64,000 bases of DNA. Source: Tetrahymena thermophila SB210 (taxonomy: Eukaryota; Ciliophora; Oligohymenophorea; Hymenostomatida; Tetrahymenidae). A program made the position numbers and the translations under genes. This document shows, in pieces, positions 38,627 through 49,851 of this stretch. Under the pieces are notes generated by a model. The model did no database searches. It saw nothing but the letters and a program-made list of their open reading frames with translations, and was not told the origin of the DNA. How positions within the stretch are numbered: position 1 is the first letter of the stretch; each line of letters begins with the position of its first letter. The stretch is taken from the NCBI RefSeq assembly GCF_000189635.1, contig NW_002476481.1, positions 496,001-560,000 of the forward strand, written 5' to 3'.

Positions 38627-40587
38627 TCAATAAAAAGAAGATAATATTCTTTTATCTATTTCATTGATATTATTTTAATTTTAACATTTTAATAGAAATA
38701 ACTATATGTTCTAGTATTAAAGCTCTTCAGAAATAGAATTTGCAAATTACTCTTCAAAATGGCTCATTTTTTTTTCATTTACTTTTTTTGATATTTAATG
38801 TTAGTTTAAATATAAGTAATTAATAGAATAAAATAAAATAATATTTTTTTTTTTTACTTTAAAATTATTATAATGCGTTCACAGCATGCTTTTAGATACC
38901 TAAAAAATCTTAAGAACATCCTACAAGCTTAATGGCAGCAAGTTATTGTTTATCCAATAAGATCATTATTGCCTTTTTCAAAAATATGATATCTTTATAA
39001 ATTTCGAATATGTTCAAATCTTTGTTTATTTAGTCTTCAATAAATTTTTTAGTGTATTAATCTAGTCCTTTACTTAACAAATAATCTTTTTTTTTATAAC
39101 ACCTTTTTTTATTAAAAAAAATTATTTATTTCAATAGGAATTTTAATTTACTTGGTTTTGAAAATGTTCATATGAATTATTTTTGAAAATTTTTGATTGA
39201 ATATATATTTAAAGTTCTATAAATGTTTACTCAAATTCAATCTTTCTTGAAAACTTTTTATTTCTCTTGGAGAATTGATAGTTGATCTTCTTAAATTTTG
39301 ATAGGCAAATTGATTTTTTAAATCTTATTTTAGATTTTATGAATCAACAAACTATTTTGTTTTTATCATTTAAGGTCTGTATTTATTACTCTAGATGGTT
39401 TCATTTTCCTCTTTATATTCACTTAACTCAAATTCAACTTTTTAAGTAAAATTATTTCTTAGACTTTTTATTTATTCTTCATTAAATGTATTTTATTTGT
39501 TTTGTATTAATTTGTTAATTTTCAAGATTTACATGTAACTCTCTTAAAATAGATTTTGCATTAGAAGTACAAAAAAATTATTTTTTATTGAATTAGCAGA
39601 ACAAACCTTTCCTAAAACTCCAACAAACATTAAAAGTGTCAAAATACTATTTCCAAGAGCTAAAATTTAAGGAATTGTAGGGTATTATATTTTGATTACT
39701 TCCATAATTTCATCCATTTAGATTTAAACATAACTGTAACCTGAATAATTTAAATTTTTAATGCTATACTACCTATCGTATGTCTATTAAAATGGATTAT
39801 ATTGAATCGGTGAAGAAAATTCTGTTGAATTTTATATCAAAAGTCCTTATTTAACTGATGTTACTTACTTTTATGCCTTAAGAATTGTCTAAACAAGTTG
39901 ATCTGCTGAAGTATAAATAAATTAATTTCTGTATTTCACCTATGCTTGCCTTGTCACCGTATTAAACTAAGATGTAAATAGTTTTAGTCTGACTCCAGAA
40001 CTAAAGCTATTCATGACTTAATCAATTTCACTTTGACTTGCACAATTATTTGGAATAGTAGTCTTGTACATATCAAGATCTAAGCATCCATAAAAAATTA
40101 TTGCTACATAAGATAAAATATCTTAAGCAGTGCTTAGAGTCAAAGTCTAATTCTAAATACTAGAAAAGTCTATGCAATAATAGCCAATAAAATTAGGATT
40201 TGTGCATTTTACAATATCTAGAACTACCTATGAGTTATTTTAGCCATCAGCATAATAAAACTAAGCAATTTAAACAATATAAGTTTTATTATTCTAAGCT
40301 TACAATAAGTCTATGCTCTTATTAGTATCATACTCATATCTAAATCCTACAAGATTTGAGTCTAAACTGATATCTATCATTTCTTCAGTGATAATGTTCT
40401 GAGATCTATAAATGGGATCTATTTAATTTGTGAAATATAAATTAAGTAGATAAATATAATAGGAAGCAGCAATTGTTAAAACTATCAGGCTTGAAATAAT
40501 TCCAATAGATGTACTCTATTTAATCTAGTTTTTATCAATATTGAAGAAGAAATTTTGTGAAAATATATCAAACTAAGAAAAGCCCAT
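38627..40587 (-). CDS. Two-TM protein with four-Cys ectodomain, array copy 8
   Basis: Subgroup 3 copy that looks intact: MGFSQFDIFSQNFFFNIDKN, TM1 followed by YYIYLLNLYFTNQIDPIYRS, ectodomain with KCTNPN, YCIDFS, YGCLDLD and NNCAS, TM2, and a tail ending KRILSSFY. Intron positions are as in the rest of the family. It lies directly upstream (in chromosome coordinates) of the LRR gene, which interrupts the array, and is separated from its closest relative (33823) by a subgroup 2 pseudogene. Confidence 0.8.
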
Positions 40588-41126
40588 AATAATTGCTAAA
40601 AAAATTTAGAATCCCTTTGTTTTCTCAAGTTTTTAATTTTTAGTATTACTTCTACTAACTTAATAATTACTAAATTTAATGATAAAATAATCAACTAATT
40701 TTTTTTTTTGCTTTATTTTCAAATAAAAATGATTTGAAACTAATTCAGAACAAAAGCTGATTTACTTTATTTAAAATTTTGCCAATTTATCGCTAAATTC
40801 AGAAATCAAAATTTGTAATCATGATAATAAATAATTTCAAATAGGTTTATATAATTATTTAAAGTAATTTTAAAAAATAAATATATATATGTAATAACAT
40901 AGATTTTATACTATTAAAAAACTTGCATAAATGTAAGAAATTTTGAATAAATATCTCTTACCATATTATTAATTAAAAAATAGTAAATTTTTGTATTAAA
41001 AGGTAAGATATGTTATCTTTTACAATATTTTATTGCAAAATATGAAATTATAAAATAAAATATATTATATCTAATTATTAAAATATATCTTTAATTTACT
41101 TATTCTATTTCATCATTTATTAAGAA
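40588..41126. other. Spacer between array copy 8 and the LRR gene
   Basis: About 540 bp of AT-rich DNA with no coding content. It holds the 3' end of the LRR gene and the promoter of copy 8. Confidence 0.5.
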
Positions 41127-44100
41127 TCATTAATTTTCAAAGACAACTAATCTTTTAGATTTAATACATCTTTTATTAACTTTCATTTATTTGGATTCAT
41201 TGATTTAGTTGTATCTATTAATAGAAATTAAATTTTTTAAAAGTGAAATTTATAAAAAAATTTAAAAAAATAAAAAATCATAATAAAAATAAATAACTCA
41301 AAGAATAAACTATTAAGTAAATTAAAAGAGTTTTATTAATTTAAATTCATTTTTATATGTAATAATATCATAACCCAAAATAAAAAACTGCTTTTACCCA
41401 AGACTAAGTGTCAAATTTAAGAGATTAGTGCACTTTGATAAAGCAAAACCTAAATTTGATGCACCTTCATCACCAATTTTATTCTAACTTTATATATGTT
41501 GAAGATAATAAAAACAATTATATAGATGGAATTATTGAAGAATAATTACGAATATTTATGATGTAATAATAAAAGCATATGTTCAAGATTTAAAAATGAG
41601 TTAAATTAATAGAGATAGAAAAAATATAAAAAACTAATAAATAAGTAAAAATAGTTTTATTTTTTAATTCCTTTTTATATTAAATAATGTCACAATCTAA
41701 AATAAATAAACTCTTTTTACCTAAGATAAAGTGTTAAATTTTAGAGATTAGCGAAGGTTACTAAAGCAAAACCTAAGTCTGATGCACCTTTCGAACCAAT
41801 TCTATTTGAACTTTTTAAAGATTGTAGAAAATATAATTAAGCAAAAGTTAAAATTTAAAGAGAAAATTGCACAACCAAATAAAATAAATAATCAATTAAA
41901 AAAAGAATAAAAAAATTTAAAAAGTTTTATTATATTTAATTCATTATATTTTAAAACACATCAATATTATATTCAAACAAATAAAAAGTATTTACCTAAG
42001 ATAAAGTGTTAAATTTGAAAGATTTGTGCATTTTGCTAAAACAAAACTTAATCCTGATGAACCTTCATCACAAATTTAATTTCCACTTTTAAATATTTAA
42101 CAAAAAATAATTACTTAATTGAAAAAAAGTAGAAAACATATCAAGCAATAAAAATTTAAAACTGATTCTATATATAAAGCTGTATTCCCATTTAAGAAAA
42201 CATAAAAATAAGTAAAAAATGAAACTAGGAAGAGGGGTTAGCTAATCGATACTTCTTTAAACCTTGTAGAGGTCATTAATTAATTTAGATTGGTTTTAGA
42301 AAAAATATTTAAAACTTATTATTTCTTTCTACCTCCTAAATCACAAAGGTTATCAAAAACAGGCATATTTATTCTAAATTCTTTAATTTTTGCTAATCGC
42401 AAGTTACAATGTAAGAGAATATAACAATAATCAAAGAAAAAATTGAAAATTAAAAAGTAAATAAAATTAAGAGAACAAAAGGCAAAATCAATAAAATAAA
42501 AAAAAGCTAATAAATAAATAAATTAAATTAGCTTTAATGTTATAAATTAATTTTTATATTAAAAAATATCTAAATTTATTATAATAATGTTTTTTACCAA
42601 AGATCAAGTGTCAAGTTTGAGAGATTAGTGCACTTTGCTATAGCATGACTTAAACCTAATGCACCTTTTGCACTGATGTAATTATCACTTTTTAAATATA
42701 GAATAAAATTTAATTAGCTAGTTAGAACTAATTAAGAGAAAAAATGAGCAATCAAAATAAAAAAGCAATTAAATTTAATAAAAAATTTAAAATATTTTTG
42801 CAATTTTAAATTTATTTTTTTATTAAAAGAATCACAATCTAAAACAAATAAAACTATTTTTACCCAAAACTAAGTGCCAAACTTGAAATATTAGGGAAAT
42901 TTGCTATATCAAAAGAAAAGCTTGACACACCTTCATCACTTATTTTGTTGGAACTATTTAATTATTGAAGAAAATATAATTAGTTAATGAGAAAGAAAAA
43001 AACACATAAAGATATGAAACAACAAAGAATTAAATAATTACTTAAGTAAAAAATCAAATAATGAGCTAAATTAAAAGAAAATATAATCACAACCAATTAA
43101 AAAAGCAAGTAAAATAAATAATAAATAAATAAAATAATATAAAATAAAATATTTTTACTGTAGATAAAGTGCGAGATTTGAGATATTAGAGCACTTTGCT
43201 AGAGCAAAACCTAAGTTAGATGCATCTTCATCCTAGATTCTATTCCAACTTTTTTAGAAATTGAAGAAAATAAAACAAGTTTGAAGTATAAAATGAAATA
43301 AATATTTGAAATGATAGTAAATAATTTAATAATCAAATAAAAATCAGAAAGTTAAAAAATGAGCAAAATTAAGAAAAACAAAATATATATTTATAATCCA
43401 ATAATAAAAGTAAAAATTAAACAAAAAGTTAATAAATAATCAAATCAAATAAATGAGTTTTATTATTTTAATTTCATTTTTATATTAAAAAAATCACATG
43501 AAAATAAATAAACTATTTTTACCCAAGATAAATTGTCAAATTAGATAGCTAAGTACACTGTTCTAAAGCAGAACATATGCTTAATGTGCCTTGATAGCCA
43601 ATTTAATTTCCACTTTTCAAATATTTAAGAAAATATTATTAGTTAGTTAATTTGTTTGTTTGTTTGTAAAAAGAAAAATTTAACAAAATAAGAAATATTT
43701 CTAACTAAAGTTAAATATTTAGAAATTAATTAAAATTATCACAAATAAAGGAAAATAATAATAATAGTAAAGTAAATAAATAAAATAAAAGCTAATAAAT
43801 AAATAAATAAATTAAAATAGTTTTTTTTTAAATTCTATTTTTTATTAAAAAATATCATAATCTAAAATAAATAAACTGTTTTTACTTAAGACTAAGTGTC
43901 AAATTTGAGAGATTATCACATTTTTATAATGCAGAGCCTAAGCTTGATACTCCATCATCGCCAATTTTATTGGAACTTTAAAAATATTAAAGACAATCAT
44001 ATTAATTAATTTATGAATATAAAATAGTTAATAAAATATATTCACTTTAATAAATAAGAATGTAGACCAGCCAGAATATTAATTCCAAAAAAAATATTTT

Positions 44101-44263
44101 AAATTTGATAAATAAAGATGAATAAATTAAGATTTATAGTAATAAATTTAAATTACTTTAGATCGATATGGAGAATAGAATGAGTATAAAGAGAAGAGTT
44201 TAAAAACTTTTTTATTTATTAAAATAAATTAAAGGATTATTGCTAAAAAATAAAATATTACAT
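41127..44263 (-). CDS. Leucine-rich repeat protein, one repeat per exon
   Basis: Ten exons, 304 aa: 44157-44263; eight exons of exactly 90 nt (43886-43975, 43523-43612, 43159-43248, 42864-42953, 42598-42687, 41996-42085, 41721-41810, 41398-41487); and 41127-41214. All junctions are phase 2. Each 90-nt exon encodes one 30-residue repeat of the ribonuclease-inhibitor-like type. Examples are GQNKIGDEGASNLGFALSKC followed by TNLLNLTLSL, and SNRIGSKGASDLGFALVTFA. Exon 1 starts MQYFIFQQQSFNLF and ends SILHIDLN; the last exon ends KSKRLVVFENQ. Such proteins form a curved protein-binding solenoid; there is no signal peptide or TM, so it is probably cytosolic. Exon 1 is the least certain, chosen because its frame, phase and LxLN ending all fit. 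Confidence 0.85.
42320..42420 (-). other. Possible decayed LRR exon inside an intron
   Basis: The 512-nt intron 42086-42597 is about twice the size of the others in the LRR gene. In its middle the minus strand can be read as CNLRLAKIKEFRINM, which has the spacing of the second half of a repeat (AxC-x-L-x-x-L-x-I). No 90-nt frame with proper splice sites remains. It could be a dead ninth repeat or chance. Confidence 0.25.
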
Positions 44264-44657
44264 TTTAAAGGTTATCATAATATTTATTCTACAATATCAT
44301 TTTTTTTTTTTTAAGGCTATTTAAAAGTAATTTATCAAAATTTAATTAATTAGAATCAAATTATTAATTAAAGTTTTTAAATAATAATTTTAATTAAAAA
44401 ATTTACTTTTTAAGGTGATTAAATATATATAGTTCATAAAAAATTTTTATAAAAATTATTTTTGATAAATATTCAAAAAATAAATAAATTATAAAGAGTT
44501 AAATTTTAAAAAATTAAAAAACAAACAAAGAAAAGTAATAATTTTTAGATTATATTCAGAAATATTCACCAAAAAGTTAATATTAAAGTAAGACTCATAA
44601 AAAAATTATCATAAAATTAAAATAACTGAATAAACATTAAATATTTTTATTTGATAA
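44264..44657. other. Spacer upstream of the LRR gene
   Basis: About 390 bp of AT-rich DNA, probably the LRR promoter and the 3' UTR of array copy 9. From about 44411 it belongs to the tandem duplication described below. Confidence 0.5.
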
Positions 44658-46618
44658 TCAAGATATCGAAGATAGTATTCTTTTATCAATCTCATTTATA
44701 CACTTTTCAGATTGGCACTTTTAGATAAATTATTAAATATTCTATAATTAAAGATCTTCAGATATTAGAATAGCATATTACTCCTCAAAATGACTCAATT
44801 TGTTTTCGTTTGCTTTTTTATAACCAAAATAATTAAAAAGAGGAAGTTAAAATTTATTGAATTTTGTTTTATTTACATTGAAAGCTTAAACCGCTATCTA
44901 TATTATCCTTTTAAGCTTCTAAAAAATTTTATGAGCATCCAACAAGTTTTAGTGCGGCTAATTACTATTTATCCAGTAGGATCATAATAGCCTTTTTTAA
45001 AAATAAAATGTCCTTATAGAACTAAAAAATATTCAAGTCTTTAACTAATTAGTCTTCTATAAATTTCTGAGACTACTTACTAAGTCCTTGACTTTAAAGG
45101 TATTCTTCCTTTTTACGGAACCTTTTTTATTTGATCAATAAATTAATTATTTTTAATTGTAAACGAATTAATTTACCTTGTCTTGAAAATATTTTTGTAA
45201 ATTATTTATGAATATTTTTAGCTGCATATTGCCTTAAAATTCTGCATATGTTTATCTAATTTATACCTACCTACAGCAGTGTTTGCTTCTCTTGATGTAG
45301 AAACATTTGAGTTTCTTATTTTATTATAAAAATAATTTTCTCTTAAACTTTATTTTATTTATTGAAAATCTATTTGTAACTTTGTCTTAATTGTTCTGGA
45401 TTATTAGTATTGTGTACTTTTAAAATAATCAGATTCTCCTTTTTATTCATTCATATCTAATTTCTCTTATTCAGTGCCATTATTGTTATTAGCTTTGATC
45501 TCAGGTGTTTTATTATTTTCTTATTTCTCTTCAACTTGTATTTTCAAAGACTTTAAAATTTTCATGTAATTTTGTTAAAATAAATTTTGCATGATTAGCA
45601 TAAAAAAATCTTTTCTTATAGAATCAAAAGAATAAAACTTTCCTAAAACTCCTATGAACATTAAAAGGGTTAAAATACTATTTCCTAGAACCATAATTTC
45701 TGGAATAGTCTGAAACTGAACAATGGTTTATTAGACAATTTCATCTACATTTATTAGGACAAAGCTATATCCAGAAAAATCAATATTTGAAATGCTATAT
45801 TGTCTATCATAGCTTTACAAGAAGACATTATATTAGATAGGTGAAGAATAGTTTGTAGATTATAAAATGAGCATTCCTTCCTTTACTGTAGTTACCTATT
45901 TCTAAGTCTTTACGTTTGTTTAAATAAGTTGATTAGCTGATGTAAAAGTGAATTAGTTTCTGTAGGTAACTTACATTTGCTTCTTAGAAGTGTTAAACTA
46001 GGATGAAAGCAATTTCAACCTCATACCTGAATTCATAGAATTTATTATTTAATCAATTTCTTATTAAGAAGCGCAATTTGTAGGAATTGTAGTTTTATAA
46101 CTGTCTAAGTCTAAACATCCATAAGTAATAATTCCTATATAAGAGTAAATGCTTTCAATAGTACTTAGAGTTAAAGTGTAATTCTTAAGATTTGAAAAAT
46201 CAATGCAGTGAAACCCAATTAAGTTAGCATCTGTGCATTCAATTACATCCAAAGTTACTTGCTAATTACCAAAACTATCAGAGTAGTAGAAAAAGGCATA
46301 ATTTACCAAGTATGTCTTATTGTTTTAAGCTTCCAATAAATCTATGCCTTTGTTATAGTCGTATTCATATCTAAATGCTACAAGATTATCATCAAGGTTA
46401 ATATCTATTCTTTCTGAAGTTATGACATTCTGAGATCTATAGATAGGATCTATTTCGTTTTTTATGTATAAATTCAACAAATATATATAGTAGGCTGCTG
46501 CAGTAACCAAAACGACTACAGTGGAAATTAATCCAATTAGCGTGCTCTTCTTTATCTTTTTTTTTTCAACATTAAAGTAGAAATGCTATGAAAAAATGTC
46601 AAGATTATCAAAACCCAT
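44658..46618 (-). CDS. Two-TM protein with four-Cys ectodomain, array copy 9
   Basis: Translates cleanly from MGFDNLDIFSQHFYFNVEKK to KRILSSIS. Introns 45122-45176 (55 nt) and 44813-44876 (64 nt) leave 613 aa. TM1 is TLIGLISTVVVLVTAAAYYI. The ectodomain has IECTDAN, HCIDFS, YGCLDLD and TNCAS, and TM2 is IMVLGNSILTLLMFIGVLG. The tail starts with a KDFFMLIMQNLFQQ amphipathic stretch after TM2, is Glu/Asn/Gln-rich in its middle, and is conserved again around the third exon (LDKQQLAALKLVGCSQNFL). Subgroup 1 with 20738 and 47891. Codons are slightly less AT-biased than in subgroup 2. Confidence 0.83.
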
Positions 46619-47890
46619 TAATTAAATTAGCTTGTATATTTAAGATCAATTAATTATATCTCTTTTTATTTTATTTTCTTAATTATTGAACTTCTACTAA
46701 TTAATTAATTTATTATAAAAGAAAAATTTATCATTAACAAATTTTTTTTTTTTTAATAATTCAAGTACAATAAGGAATTTAAATAAATAATTTATTGAAT
46801 TTATAAATGCCTAAAGAAATTTAAATTTAAAATCAGTAAAGCTGCATGTATAATAAAAAAATAAAAGAGTCATCATCGTACCATCAAAACAATTTACTAA
46901 ATTATATGTTTCATTTATTAAAGAAATATATTTTTTATCTCTCCCTCCATACAATCTTTCATAGTTAAATTCATTAAATTTAAATAATTTACAAAGAGAA
47001 TTAATTACTCATTTATTTATTTTTAAGCAATTATGAAAGAGAGAATTGATCATTGAAGGAGTTATTATAGTTTAGATAAATTTATTTAGGAAGTAAACAA
47101 TATTTGCAATAATTTTCTTAATATTTATAGAAAAATAATTAATCAAGTAAGTTCATAATAAAATACATATTTTTTTATAAATAAACTAATGATGATAGTT
47201 GTATTATTAATAATAAGGTTTGCAATTACTAGAATGAAATTAGTAAAAAGAACTTATTTAAAAACAATTCTGAATTTATTTTGTAAAATAATCGTTATTA
47301 TTACTGAAAGAATTCTTTAGCATTTAAGGCTGGTTGTGCGTATTTTAGCATAAGGTTTTATTTATACAAAGGAATTTACTTAAATTAATTATTTCGTGGT
47401 AAAAATAATTTACACTCACTTAATATAACTTAATATATTAATATAAAATATTAATTTTTATTCAAAAATACAACTTTAATACAATAGAAAAAGAAAATGA
47501 AAGATTTGAAAATCATTTTGGATTTTTTATTTAATTAAAAATTTTTTATTATATTTTTAATTTACTTAACTTGTAAAATGTAAAATTTATCTTAAAAACT
47601 AACAATGATAATTTGCTTAATTAATAAATAAAAAAAGTATTAAAATTATTTTTTAAAGAATTGATACTGTTTTTTTTCATAACTAATTTCTATGAATAAA
47701 AAATCAGGGTTTAATATTTTTTATTTATTTAAAGGAACCAAAATATTAATTAATTATTCAAATAACAATTTGAAAATAAAATTTTTAAGGTGATTAAATA
47801 TAATTCATAAAAAAATTATAATATAAACATAAAAAAATTATCATAAAAATTAAAAAAACTGAATAAATATTAAATATTTTTATTTGATAA
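46619..47890. other. Spacer between duplicated copies 9 and 10
   Basis: About 1.27 kb, mostly the upstream flank of copy 9, matched by 49852-50905 upstream of copy 10. Conservation is patchy. A block around 47033-47170 and one around 47280-47380 (AATAATCGTTATTA, then GGCTGGTTGTG) are the best preserved. No gene seen. Confidence 0.55.
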
Positions 47891-49851
47891 TCAAGATATC
47901 GAAGATAATATTCTTTTATCAATCTCATTTATATACTTTTCAGATTTGCACTTTTAGATGAATTGTTAGATACTCTATAATTAAAGATCTTCAGATATTA
48001 GAACAGCATATTACTCCTCGAAATGGCTCAATTTACAATCGTTTGCTTTTTAAAAATCAAAATAGTTTATAAAAGGAAGTTAAAATTTATTGAATTTTGT
48101 TTTATTTACATTGAAAGCTTATACCGCTATCTATATTATCCTTTTAAGTTTCTAAAAATTTTTATGAGCATCCAACAAGTTTTAGTGCGGCTAATTACTA
48201 TTTATCCAGTAGGATCATAATAGCCTTTTTTAAAAATAAAATGTCCTTATAGAGCTAAAAAATATTCAAGTCTTTAACTAATTAGTCTTCTATAAATTTC
48301 TGAGACTACTTACTAAGTCCTTGACTTTAAAGGTATTCTTCCTTTTTACGGAACCTTTTTTATTTGATCAGTAAATAAATTATTTTTAATTGTAAAGGAA
48401 TTAATTTACCTTGTCTTGAAAATATTTTAGTAAATCATTTATGAATATTTTTGGCTGCATAATTCCTTAAAATTCTGCATATACTTATCTAGTTTATACC
48501 TACCTATAGGAGTGTTTGCTTCTCTTGGTGTAGAAACATTTGAGTTTCTCAACTTTTCATAAAAATTTCTTTCTTTAAAACTTTGTTTTATTTATTGAAA
48601 ATCTATTTCTATCTTTGTCTTAGTTGTTCTGGAATATTAGTAGTTTCTATTTTTAAAATAATCAGCTTCTCCTTTTTATTCACTTATATCTAATTTCTCT
48701 TTTTAAATGCTAGTATCGTTATTAGCTTTGACTTAAGGCACTTTAAAATTTTCTTACTTCTCTTCAACTTGTGGTTTCGAAGACTTTAAAATTTTCATGT
48801 AATTTTGTTAAAATAAATTTTGCATGATTAGCATAAAAAAATCTTTTCTTATAGAGTCGAAAGAATAAAACTTTCCTAAAACTCCTATGAACATTAAAAG
48901 TGTTAAGATACTATTTCCTAGAGCCATAATTTCTGGAATAGTCTGAAACTGAACAATGATCTCCTAGACAATTTCATCAACATTTATTAGAACAAAGCTA
49001 TATCCAGAGCAATTGATATTTGTAATGCTATACTACCTATCATAGCTTTGCAAGAAGACATCGTATTAGATGGGTGAAGAATAATTTGTAGATTATAAAA
49101 TGAGCATTCCTTCCTTTACTGTAGTTACCTATTTCTAAGTCTTTATGTTTGTTTAAATAAGTTGATTAGCTGCGGTATAAATGAATTAGTTTCTGTAGGT
49201 AACTTACATTTGCTTCTTAGAAGTGTTAAACTAGGATGATAGTAATTTTAACCTCAAACCTGAATTCATACCATTTATTATTTAATCAATTTCTTATTAA
49301 GAAGCGCAATTTGAAGGAATTGTAGTTTTAACACTGTCTAAGTCTAAGCATCCATAAGTCATAATTCCTATATAAGAGTAAATACTTTCAATATTACTTA
49401 GAGTTAAAGTGTAATTCTTAAGATTTGAAAAATCAATGCAGTGAAACCCAATTAAGTTAGAGTCTGTGCATTCAATTACATCCAAAGTTACTTGCTAATT
49501 ACTAAATCTATCAGAGTAGTAGAAATAAGCATAATTTACCAAGTATGTCTTATTGTTTTAAGCTTCCAATAAATCTATGCCTTTGTTGTAGTCATATTCA
49601 TATCTAAATGCTATAAGGTTATCTTCTAGATTGATATCTATTCTTTCTGAAGTTATGACATTCTGAGATCTATAGATAGGATCTATTTCATTATTTATGT
49701 ATAAATCGAGCAAATATATATAGTAGGTTGCTGCAGCAATTAAAACGACTACAGTGGAAATTAATCCAATTAGCGTGCTCTTCTTTATCTGTTTTTTTTC
49801 AATATTAAAGTAGAAATGTTATGAAAAAATGTCAAGATTAGCAAAACCCAT
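47891..49851 (-). CDS. Two-TM protein with four-Cys ectodomain, array copy 10
   Basis: Nearly identical to copy 9 and exactly the same genomic length (1,961 bp), with equivalent introns. Start MGFANLDIFSQHFYFNIEKK; ectodomain IECTDSN, HCIDFS, YGCLDLD, SNCAS; end KRILSSIS. Differences are scattered substitutions, several of them amino-acid replacements in the ectodomain and in the variable part of the tail. Looks intact. Confidence 0.83.

Noticed and set aside
41393-43975. Regularly spaced similar blocks that could be taken for a CRISPR array or satellite
   Set aside because: The blocks are 90-nt coding exons with splice sites and codon-level variation; spacing varies from 176 to 512 nt and the genome is eukaryotic.
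44790-44987. Plus-strand frame, repeated at 48023-48220
   Set aside because: It recurs because copies 9 and 10 are duplicated; it is antisense to their last exons and second intron.
20738-49851. Two-TM family as P2X channels or ERGIC/Erv41-46 cargo receptors
   Set aside because: Only the coarse topology fits; the cysteine pattern and signature residues of those families were not found.
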